A stretch of DNA of 64,000 nt. Source: a bacterium. GTDB taxonomy: Bacteria > Pseudomonadota > Alphaproteobacteria > SP197. Positions 55,992 to 64,000 of this stretch are shown piece after piece. Below the pieces are notes generated by a model that was not told the origin of the DNA, searched no databases, and worked only from the letters and a program-made list of their open reading frames with translations. A program made the position numbers and the translations under genes. The stretch is taken from assembly GCA_028821455.1 (NCBI GenBank), contig JAPPGE010000031.1, positions 1 through 64,000 on the forward strand, given 5' to 3'. The first letter of the stretch is position 1. Each line of letters starts with the position of its first letter.

Positions 55992-57614
55992 ATGGCAGGC
56001 GGCAACCTTTCCCGGGGCCAGGCACTGATGCAGCTGGTCCGGGCTTACGGGATCGAGACGGTCTTCGGCATGCCCGGGGTCCATACCCTGGAGTACTATC
56101 GCGGCATCGTCGATTCCGGCATGCGTCACGTGCTGTTCCGTCATGAACAGGGCGGTGGCTTCATGGCCGATGGCCATGCGAGGATTTCCGGCAAGCCGGC
56201 GCTTTGTTGCGTCATCACCGGCCCCGGAGTGACCAACATCGCCACCGCCGTGGGCAACGCCTATGCCGACAGCCAGCCGATGCTGGTGATTGCCAGCACC
56301 AATGGATCCGGAGACCTTGGCGCCGGCCGTGGACGCCTCCATGAAATCACCGATCAGCTGGCGACAATCCGGCCGCTGACGGCCGATGCCCAGACCATTC
56401 TCGACGGCCGCCAGATCCCTGGCGCCGTGCATCGCGCCTTCTCCACCTTCGCCTCCAGCCGTCCCCGGCCCTGCTACATCGAACTCCCCATCGACAAGAT
56501 CGCCGAAACGGCAGAGTTCGCCGTCAGGACCTCGCCCATCACCGGTCCCCTGGCACCCGATCCGGCGGCAGTCGACAAGGCTGCCGCCATCGCCTCGGGC
56601 GCCCGGCAACCGGTCATCATCGCCGGCGGCGGAACGATCGACCATGGCGAGCCCCTGCGTGCTCTCGCCGAACGGCTTGGCGCCGCCGTGTTCCTCACCA
56701 TCGCCGGCAAGGGCGCATTGGCCGACTCCCATCCTCTCAACTGCGGTGCCTGCCTCTCCTTTCCGCTGGCGCATGCACTCATCGAAGACGCCGATGTCGT
56801 CATTGCCGTCGGCACCGAGCTCGCCGAGACCGACATCTGGAAGGAGCCTGACTTTCTCGAAATGAAGGGCCGGCTCATCCGAATCGATGTCGATGCCGGC
56901 AATCTCGCCCGGGACTATACGCCCGACGCCGCGCTCCTGGGCGACGCCGGGCTGACCATGACCATGCTGGCCGAAGCTCTGCCCGCGGCTCGAGGACAAC
57001 CGGGCTTTACCGGTTCCGGAACCATCCCGGATCTCCGCCGGAAGGTGATGGAACAGCTCCTCGCAAACCCGGGTGCGGCGCGGTTCGCAGCCGTGCTCGA
57101 CGCCATGCGCGCTGCCATTCCCGATGATGGCTGGCTGATTACCGATGCCACCCAGATCGCCTACTTTGCCAACGAGTACTGGCCCACCTCCAGGCCGCGT
57201 ACCTACACCCATCCCAACGGCTACTGCACGCTTGGGTCGGCCATGCCCTCGGCCATCGGCGCCAGGCTCGGTTCCCCCGAACGCCGCGGCGTGGCATTGA
57301 CCGGCGATGCCGGGTTCCTGTTCACGGCAAGCGAACTCGCCACCGCAGTCAACGAGAAGGTCGGCCTGCCGATCGTGCTGTGGAACAACGACGGTCTCGG
57401 TCAGATTCGCGATGACATGATCGAGCGCGATATCGGACCGGTCGGTGTCACACCCGGGCGCAACCCCGACTTCGTGGCCCTGGCAGGCGCCTTTGGAGCA
57501 CGTTCAGAACGGCCCACTTCTCTCTCGGCGCTCACCGGGGTCATCACGGAGGCCTTCGACGCCGACGGACCCACTCTCATCGAAGTGCGCGAGGACGCCG
57601 GTTTCCTCAACTGA
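55992..57614 (+). CDS. ThDP-dependent enzyme, acetolactate synthase large subunit-like, possibly AruI-like 5-guanidino-2-oxopentanoate decarboxylase
   Basis: YGIETVFGMPGVHTLEYYRG...FRHEQGGGFMADGHARISGKPALCCVITGPGVTNIATAVGNAYADSQPMLVI; GDAGFLFTASELATAVNEKVGLPIVLWNN ThDP motif. Confidence 0.82.
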   Translation: MAGGNLSRGQALMQLVRAYGIETVFGMPGVHTLEYYRGIVDSGMRHVLFRHEQGGGFMADGHARISGKPALCCVITGPGVTNIATAVGNAYADSQPMLVIASTNGSGDLGAGRGRLHEITDQLATIRPLTADAQTILDGRQIPGAVHRAFSTFASSRPRPCYIELPIDKIAETAEFAVRTSPITGPLAPDPAAVDKAAAIASGARQPVIIAGGGTIDHGEPLRALAERLGAAVFLTIAGKGALADSHPLNCGACLSFPLAHALIEDADVVIAVGTELAETDIWKEPDFLEMKGRLIRIDVDAGNLARDYTPDAALLGDAGLTMTMLAEALPAARGQPGFTGSGTIPDLRRKVMEQLLANPGAARFAAVLDAMRAAIPDDGWLITDATQIAYFANEYWPTSRPRTYTHPNGYCTLGSAMPSAIGARLGSPERRGVALTGDAGFLFTASELATAVNEKVGLPIVLWNNDGLGQIRDDMIERDIGPVGVTPGRNPDFVALAGAFGARSERPTSLSALTGVITEAFDADGPTLIEVREDAGFLN

Positions 57615-57621
57615 CCGATGG

Positions 57622-58380
57622 TCAGGTGGCGTAATCGCTCTTGGCGTTGTCGAGGGTACGACGAATGGCCTGCCAGGCGAGGTCATCGACGAGGAACGCG
57701 GGATCGGCACCCGCAGCCGCGGTACGCTCCACGACGTCGGCGTCGGGAAGGATGACTTCCTGACCCGATGACAGGACATCGACCTGGACCTTGCAGGCCA
57801 CCTCCAGGTTGTAGAGATGGGTGAAGGCAAAGCCCGGCGTCGGTCCGCACGTGAGAAGTCCGTGGTTTTCCAGGATTATGGCATTGTTGTCGCCGAGATC
57901 GGCAACCAGGCGATCGCACTCCTCCTGACCCGACGTCTGGAGATCCCACGGGTGAGTTGACAGGCAGCCATGGAAGAACATGGCCTGCTGGCTGAGCGGC
58001 AGGAGACCGCACTTCATGCACGCCACCGCCATGCCCGCGCGGGAGTGTGTATGCAGGACCCAGTTGGTATCCTTGCGCGCCTTGAGGATCGCATGGTGGA
58101 TGGCATGCCCGGCCTCGTTCACCGGCCAGTCGCCACGCACCAGATTGCCGTCGAAGTCGACGACGATCAGGCTGGACGCCGTGATCTCCTCGAAGAGAAG
58201 TCCGTAGGGGTTGATGAGGTAGTGACCGGGTTCGTCCGGGAGGCGCGCCGAGATGTGGGTGTAGATGAGATCGGTCCAGCCGTAGCGGACGAACGCCCGG
58301 TAGAGTGCGGCGAGATCGCAGCGAATCTCCCACTCCCGGGTCCCGGTTCTCTCAGGATGAATTCTGGACACGACGGCCAT
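57622..58380 (-). CDS. Class II aldolase/adducin family protein
   Basis: DLIYTHISARLPD, LHTHSRAGMAVA, LENHGLLTCG. Confidence 0.87.
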   Translation of the reverse strand: MAVVSRIHPERTGTREWEIRCDLAALYRAFVRYGWTDLIYTHISARLPDEPGHYLINPYGLLFEEITASSLIVVDFDGNLVRGDWPVNEAGHAIHHAILKARKDTNWVLHTHSRAGMAVACMKCGLLPLSQQAMFFHGCLSTHPWDLQTSGQEECDRLVADLGDNNAIILENHGLLTCGPTPGFAFTHLYNLEVACKVQVDVLSSGQEVILPDADVVERTAAAGADPAFLVDDLAWQAIRRTLDNAKSDYAT

Positions 58381-58698
58381 GGCAGGCTCTCCCTGAAGTC
58401 AGCGGACTGCAACCGCCCGGCATGAGGTCCGGAAGGCGGTCATCACTTTCCACCAAGTCGCCTCCTTCTGCAAGGTGCGCCAGGTGGGGAGAGTGAGCTC
58501 GTCTCACCCTTCGAAGGAACCGACTCTCAGTCGCCCTGGCGGCGCTCCGTGAGGCTTCCACGGGCGTGACGCGTCAGATCAAATCCATCGGCAGTCTCCA
58601 ATCCGGCGCACCGGAATCCGACCGGTTGAACGGCTCGTGATGTTGACAGCCAATCGATTGCATGGCCCCTTGTATCGATGTCGACATGGGAGTTTCCG

Positions 58699-58857
58699 AT
58701 GCGGCTTCTGCGTGTCGGTGAACCGGACCCGGGGCATCCCGCCGCCCTCGGTTCTGACGGCGTTTCGCGCGATCTGCCGGGTTCGGCCGACGACATCCAC
58801 GTCGCAGTCCCTGCACCTGATCGTGCACTTCTGGAGTCTGTGCTTTCAACGATGGCC
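58699..58857 (+). pseudogene. Fragment resembling the N-terminus of a fumarylacetoacetate hydrolase-family protein
   Basis: MRLLRVGEPDPGHPAALGSDGVSRDLPGSADDIHVAVPAPDRALLESV; no FAH catalytic core follows in any frame. Confidence 0.45.
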
Positions 58858-59120
58858 CGGAGCGGATCTTCTGGATCGGGCGGCAGGGCCAGCTGGCACC
58901 GGTCAGCCTGTGGTTGGCTGCGGCCGATGGGACGGTGGCGTACCACGGTCGGTTCAAACCTCTCGAACCCGACAACATCATCGGGACGCGGAAACCGGAC
59001 GACGGCGGCAAGGAGAGCAAGCCGGAACCGGTCTGCTTCCGGACGGGCGGTCGTTTGCATGGCGCCGGCTTCGGCGAGCCGAGCCACGTGCTGGTCACGG
59101 CCTGACGGACGCGACATGAC

Positions 59121-61091
59121 ATGACCGGCAGCGAAAGCACGTTCCCGAACCTGTTGTCGCCCATCACCATCAACGGTCTGACGGTGCGAAACCGGATCGT
59201 CTCGTCCGGCCACGGCACGCGCCTGGCGGACAGGCACCAGGTGTCCGACCGGCTGCTCGCGTATCATGCGGCGCGGGCAAGGGGCGGCGCCGGCCTGATC
59301 ATTACCGAAGCGGCAATGGTCGACCTCGAGTCGGTGGCATCACCGACCCACCTCGTCGTTGCGACGGACGACATCATCCCGTCGTTCCAGCGCCTGTCCG
59401 ACACGCTGCATGGCCACGGCTGCGCCCTGATCGGCCAGGTGTTCCACCTCGGGCTGGAAATGACCAACGGCGCCGACGGTCGCCGGGCCGTCGCCTACGG
59501 CCCGTCGGCCAGCCCGTCCGAGCGCTATCATACCGCGGGTCGGGAAATGCCCACCCGCCACGTTCGGGAGACCGTCGCCAGGTTCGCCGATGCCGCCGGG
59601 CGCATGAAGCGCGGGGGCATGGACGGTATCGAGGTTGCCGCCAGTCACGGCTATCTGGTCGCGCAGTTTCTGAGCCCGTCCCTCAATCGACGGACGGACG
59701 AATACGGCGGCAGCTTCACCAACCGCATGCGGTTCCTGCGCGAGATCATCGGCGCGATCCGCGAGCGGATCGGTCCCGAACTCGTCCTCGGCATGCGCAT
59801 TTCGGGTGACGAAATGGTCGCCGAGGGTCTCGATGCCGACGAGGTCCTCGAGATCTGCAGGACGGTTGGCGCTGATGGCGGGCTGGACTACTTCAACGTC
59901 ACGGCGGGTTCGTCGCGCCAGGCCGGCGCCGCCGTTCAGATCATTCCTCCCATGAGCACCGAGATCGCCCAGACGGCTCCGTTCTCGGCGGCAATCAAGG
60001 CTGTCGTCGATCAGCCGACGATCGCGGTCGGTCGCATCAACCACGCGGGCGTGGCGGAAGAGGTCATCGCTTCGGGCCAGGCGGACATGTGCGGCATGAC
60101 CCGGGCCATGATCACGGACCCGGAGCTCGCCAACAAGCTGATGGCCGGCAGGGCCGAAGACGTGCGCCAGTGCATCGGATGCAATCAGGCCTGCATCGAC
60201 CGCATGCACCGCGGTTACGGGGTTTCGTGCATTCAGCACCCGGAGACGGGACGGGAAACCCTGTTCGGCAAGGCCAATCCGGCCACCGTCAGGAAGAGGG
60301 TGATGGTCGCAGGCGGCGGCCCCGGAGGCATGAAGGCGGCAGCCGTCGCCGCCGAACGCGGGCATGACGTCACGCTCTACGAGAAATCAAACCGACTCGG
60401 CGGGCAGGCCCTGCTGGCGCAGCTTCTGCCGCGCCGGGCCGAGTTCGGAGGCATCGTCACCAACCTTCAGCGCGAAATGGAGCTCGCGGGTGTCCGTGTC
60501 GAACTGGGGATCGATGTCGACCGCAGCACGGTCGAACGCGAAGCACCGGACAGCGTGATCGTCGCCACAGGCGCGACCGTTCGCCGGCCCGAGATGGAGG
60601 GTGCCGACGAGGCGCATGTCCTGGACGCCTGGCAGGTTCTTGAGGGCGGTCGGAACATCGGCTCGAACGTGGTGATTGCCGACTGGCGTTGTGACTGGAT
60701 CGGCCTCGGATTGGCCGAAGAACTCGCCCGCGACGGGTGCCGCGTGTGCCTGGCGTCGACCGGGCACGTGGCTGGCGAGACCATCCCCCGCTACATGCGC
60801 GATCTGTGGCTTGGCGACATGCACAAGCTGGGTGTCGAGCTTGTTCCCCTGGCGCGCCTCTTCGGTGTCAATGGCGACACGGTCTATTTCCAGCACGTCG
60901 CCAGCGGCGATCCCATTATCATGGAGGGGATCGACACAGTGGTGCTCTCCCAGGGCCATGATCCTCTGTGCGCACTGGAACAGGCGCTCGACGGGTGGCC
61001 CGGCGAGGTCTTTCCCGTCGGCGACTGCCTGGCGCCGAGGACGGCGGAAGAAGCCGTTCTCGAGGGCCTCGAGGTGGCCTGGAACCTCTGA
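59121..61091 (+). CDS. NADH:flavin oxidoreductase of the 2,4-dienoyl-CoA reductase/trimethylamine dehydrogenase type (FMN + 4Fe-4S + FAD)
   Basis: Old-yellow-enzyme barrel with SPSLNRRTDEYGGSFTNRMRF, CIGCNQAC...C cluster motif, VMVAGGGPGGMKAAAVAAERGHDV. Confidence 0.9.
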   Translation: MTGSESTFPNLLSPITINGLTVRNRIVSSGHGTRLADRHQVSDRLLAYHAARARGGAGLIITEAAMVDLESVASPTHLVVATDDIIPSFQRLSDTLHGHGCALIGQVFHLGLEMTNGADGRRAVAYGPSASPSERYHTAGREMPTRHVRETVARFADAAGRMKRGGMDGIEVAASHGYLVAQFLSPSLNRRTDEYGGSFTNRMRFLREIIGAIRERIGPELVLGMRISGDEMVAEGLDADEVLEICRTVGADGGLDYFNVTAGSSRQAGAAVQIIPPMSTEIAQTAPFSAAIKAVVDQPTIAVGRINHAGVAEEVIASGQADMCGMTRAMITDPELANKLMAGRAEDVRQCIGCNQACIDRMHRGYGVSCIQHPETGRETLFGKANPATVRKRVMVAGGGPGGMKAAAVAAERGHDVTLYEKSNRLGGQALLAQLLPRRAEFGGIVTNLQREMELAGVRVELGIDVDRSTVEREAPDSVIVATGATVRRPEMEGADEAHVLDAWQVLEGGRNIGSNVVIADWRCDWIGLGLAEELARDGCRVCLASTGHVAGETIPRYMRDLWLGDMHKLGVELVPLARLFGVNGDTVYFQHVASGDPIIMEGIDTVVLSQGHDPLCALEQALDGWPGEVFPVGDCLAPRTAEEAVLEGLEVAWNL

Positions 61092-61125
61092 ATCCGAAAC
61101 TGCGAGGAACGAGACGAATCGCGCA

Positions 61126-61458
61126 CTATCTGTTGCGAAACCGGCCGCCCGAACGACAGCCCCTGGAGGGTCTCGCCTTCAACTTCGACATGGCGAGGGC
61201 GGAACTGTCGGTGGAAGACCATTCGAAAAGGTCCTGGACCACGCCGGGAGAGTTCAAGGCGCGTGCCTCTTCCGTCACTTGGGTCGGCATGCTGGCGCTC
61301 ACGCCTGACATCTCTGCCAATTCGTCGCCGGTCAGGCCGCGTTCATTGCGCCAGAAGCGAACCTCCTCGCCGACGATCGCCTTCGGATCGAACGGGCTTG
61401 CGCCATCGTCGAGACGGTCCACGGCCGTTGCGATGAGTTCATCCTCGGGTGACAGCAT
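61126..61458 (-). CDS. Possible XRE-like helix-turn-helix protein or remnant
   Basis: VGEEVRFWRNERGLTGDELAEMSGVSASMPTQV resembles an HTH_XRE core; lies between two + strand genes. Confidence 0.35.
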   Translation of the reverse strand: MLSPEDELIATAVDRLDDGASPFDPKAIVGEEVRFWRNERGLTGDELAEMSGVSASMPTQVTEEARALNSPGVVQDLFEWSSTDSSALAMSKLKARPSRGCRSGGRFRNR

Positions 61459-61665
61459 GCGCCGTGCCACGCGTTGCACATCGCCATGGCCTGTTCCTGT
61501 CGAGCCACGCGACACCGCTTGGCAGTCGTTCGGTTCAACGCGGCATTGTCCGGGATGCAGGCCGGCCGTGACCTGTCGTCGTGCGACAAATGATTGACTG
61601 TCACGACATCCTTTTTCACCGTGTGTCAACACGACTTTGGCGGAGTCGATGGCGGGAAGGCCAAC

Positions 61666-62796
61666 ATGAGCATTGTCGCTGAGCGGAATGTAGCCAGAAG
61701 GGCCCAGCGTCCGACGCAGGACGCACGGGGCCTACCAAACCACTTCTTCACCGATCAGGGCCACTTCGAGACCGAACGACGGCTGTTGTTTCAGCGGACA
61801 TGGGTCTTCGCCGGGGTGACGGCGTCGGTCGCGGAACCGGGTTCTGTCTTCAAGACCGAGGTTGCCGGCGTGCCGGTCATTTTCGTGCATGGAGACGACG
61901 GCGAGATTCGTGCGTTCCAGAATGTCTGTCCACACCGGGGCGCCCGTCTTGTCGAGGAATCGCATTGCGGCGCCAGGCGCCTGACATGCCCCTACCACGC
62001 ATGGTCGTACCGCCTCGACGGTCGACTTGCCGGTCGCCCCTACTACGACGGTCCGACCAGCGGCGTCGAGAAGCATGGCGATGTCCGCCTCTTTCCTGTT
62101 CGCCTGGCAATCTGGCACGGCGCCATGCTGGTGAATGTCGACGGCAAGGCACCATCCCTCGACGATCATCTCGAAGCGCTGAACCGGGAGGCGCGGCACT
62201 ACGACCTGTCGGCCATGTGTTACGGCGGGATGATCTCGTCCGAATTCCGGGCCAACTGGAAGCTCACCGCCGAGAACTGGCTTGACGCCTACCATGTCTT
62301 CGTCGTGCACCCGACCCTGAACACGATGATGGAACCGGAGCAACGCCAATCGGCGCTTGGCACCGGAACGCTGGTTTTCGGCGAGTACGTCTCCACCGAC
62401 GCAGGAAAGGACAAGCGTGGCGGCCTGCCCGAGATTCCCGGCATGCCGGACGAGCTGTGCAACAATTCGTTCTACGGCCTGCAGTTTCCGAACTGGTCGA
62501 TCAGCATCCACCCGACGTATCTGGCCCTGTGGCACTGGGTGCCGGTCGCCGTCGATCGCACCCGTTGCGATGTGCACGTCTACTTTGTTGGCGATGCCGC
62601 GACTGACGAGGTTCACAGGAAAGACCGCGACGCGTTGCTGACGTACTACGCTGACCTCAATCAGGAGGACGAAAACGTCTGCCGCCTCATGCAGGAAGGC
62701 CGCACGGCTCCGGCCTACGACGGTGGACGGTTCTCGCCCTATTGGGACGGTGGCACGGCCTGGCTGGCCAAGCTGGTCAGGGACGCCATGCGCTGA
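61666..62796 (+). CDS. Aromatic ring-hydroxylating/Rieske non-heme iron oxygenase alpha subunit
   Basis: CPHRGARLVEESHCGARRLTCPYHAW Rieske motif; AENWLDAYHVFVVHP mononuclear iron site. Confidence 0.92.
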   Translation: MSIVAERNVARRAQRPTQDARGLPNHFFTDQGHFETERRLLFQRTWVFAGVTASVAEPGSVFKTEVAGVPVIFVHGDDGEIRAFQNVCPHRGARLVEESHCGARRLTCPYHAWSYRLDGRLAGRPYYDGPTSGVEKHGDVRLFPVRLAIWHGAMLVNVDGKAPSLDDHLEALNREARHYDLSAMCYGGMISSEFRANWKLTAENWLDAYHVFVVHPTLNTMMEPEQRQSALGTGTLVFGEYVSTDAGKDKRGGLPEIPGMPDELCNNSFYGLQFPNWSISIHPTYLALWHWVPVAVDRTRCDVHVYFVGDAATDEVHRKDRDALLTYYADLNQEDENVCRLMQEGRTAPAYDGGRFSPYWDGGTAWLAKLVRDAMR

Positions 62797-63022
62797 ACGA
62801 CATGGCGCGCCAGTTGTCAACCGAAACGGCGAGGGCCTGCTTAACCACTTGCGGCGGGTTCGCGTTCGCCCGCGAGTGCGGCATCGAACACAATGGGCGC
62901 GAAATCCGGCTGTCGCGCATTGCGTCCGTCTCTCCCAATCTCATGCTCGGCTTTATCGGCCAGCACGTGCCGAGCGTGCCGAAATCCGGTTGAGCAGACC
63001 AGTGGACGGAGCCGGACCCGAC

Positions 63023-64000
63023 ATGCGCGTGCAGACGGAGCTTGCGGAGTGGATTGCGGGCCGTGCTCATGACCCGGTTTCCGACCCCGCTCGCCGGGCG
63101 GCGTGCCATGCGTTCCTCGACTGGCTCGGCGTTACGATGGCGGGCGCGCGGGAGCCAGTGGTCGAGATTCTGGTTTGTGACGCACTGGTCAACGGCGAAG
63201 CGGGACCCGCTGGTCTCGTCGGGCGCACCGAACGACTCTCTCCGGCATTCGCCGCGCTGGCGAACGGCACGGCGTCCCACGCGCTGGATTACGACGACGT
63301 GAACATGCGCATGCGTGGCCACCCGAGCGTTACTGTCGTTCCGGCGCTGTTGTCCATTGCCGCTATGCAGGGAGGACCGGGCCGGTCCCTTCTGGATGCG
63401 CTGGTCGTCGGCACCGAAGTCGCCTGCACCGTCGGAGAGATGATGGGGCCGGAACACTACGAGCGCGGCTTTCACGCCACGGCGAGCGTCGGAACCATCG
63501 CCGCGGCGGCCGGGTGCGCCGCCCTTCTCGAACTGGACAAGGCGCAGACCCGCCATGCCCTGGGTCTGGCCGCGACGCAGGCAGCAGGCCTGCAGGCGAG
63601 TTTCGGGACCATGGCGAAGCCGCTTCATGCCGGAAAGGCGGCGATGAACGGCTTGCTGTCGGCACGTTGGGCGGCGGCCGGGCTGACTGCGGGAGAAAGC
63701 ACGATAGGCGGACGACAGGGTTTCGGACCTACGCAGTCGGCAACGTTCCGGCCGCGCCCGATCCGTCCCGATCCGGCCGTACCGTTCGGCATCGAGCGCA
63801 ACGGCTACAAGGTCCACGCCGCCTGCTACTACACGCACTCGGCCATCGAGGCTGTCCGCGGGCTCGTCCGGGACAACGACGTATCGACCGGATCGATCGA
63901 CCGGATCACGGTCCGCCTCGGGGCCGCCCAGCTGGCCGTCTGCGACATTGCGGAACCGGCGACGGGCCTCGAAGTCAAGTTCTCGGTATGCCACGTGGTG
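63023..64000 (+). CDS. MmgE/PrpD family protein, truncated by window end
   Basis: Open frame from ATG 63023 to the edge: FLDWLGVTMAG, LANGTASHALDYDDV, HPSVTVVPALLSIA, GLAATQAAGLQASFGTMAKPLHAGKAAMNGLLSA; not in the ORF track because it is open at the end. Confidence 0.88.
   Translation, partial: MRVQTELAEWIAGRAHDPVSDPARRAACHAFLDWLGVTMAGAREPVVEILVCDALVNGEAGPAGLVGRTERLSPAFAALANGTASHALDYDDVNMRMRGHPSVTVVPALLSIAAMQGGPGRSLLDALVVGTEVACTVGEMMGPEHYERGFHATASVGTIAAAAGCAALLELDKAQTRHALGLAATQAAGLQASFGTMAKPLHAGKAAMNGLLSARWAAAGLTAGESTIGGRQGFGPTQSATFRPRPIRPDPAVPFGIERNGYKVHAACYYTHSAIEAVRGLVRDNDVSTGSIDRITVRLGAAQLAVCDIAEPATGLEVKFSVCHVV

Noticed and set aside
62777-63994. 405-aa minus-strand ORF at the window end
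   Set aside because: Antisense to the open MmgE/PrpD frame, which has clear family motifs.

Overview
This 64 kb GC-rich window is densely coding and reads like an alphaproteobacterial-type chromosome (inference from composition and gene content). I saw no rRNA, tRNA, CRISPR array or intact mobile element. Content is mostly catabolic, transport and redox genes. In order: a VapBC pair; a TPR/MBL/DUF1989/SDR operon; SDRs; class II aldolases; three Fe(II)/2OG oxygenases; a SulP transporter; HyuAB hydantoinase/oxoprolinase; a divergent ketol-acid reductoisomerase; an IMPase-ADP-ribosylglycohydrolase fusion; a TRAP transporter; GMC oxidoreductase with IclR; a NitT/TauT-type ABC transporter operon with two SDRs and a LysR regulator; an agmatinase-family ureohydrolase; coxG-coxS-coxM without coxL; an Mrp/Mbh-like antiporter cluster with three NuoL/M/N-type subunits; DUF192; a fused UreAB plus divergent UreC without visible accessory genes; MFS; an NDP-forming acyl-CoA ligase; enoyl-CoA hydratase; a divergent pair of amidinotransferase-fold hydrolase and AruI-like ThDP enzyme; and an OYE-type/Rieske/MmgE-PrpD cluster cut by the window end. 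The strongest candidates for something undescribed are: (1) the tightly packed Mrp-like to coxGSM block with no catalytic coxL; (2) the IMPase-ADP-ribosylglycohydrolase fusion; (3) the orphan divergent urease in a window rich in guanidino-compound genes; (4) a perfect 19-bp inverted repeat upstream of the ABC/SDR operon. All family calls are from motif recognition by eye; no database search was run.
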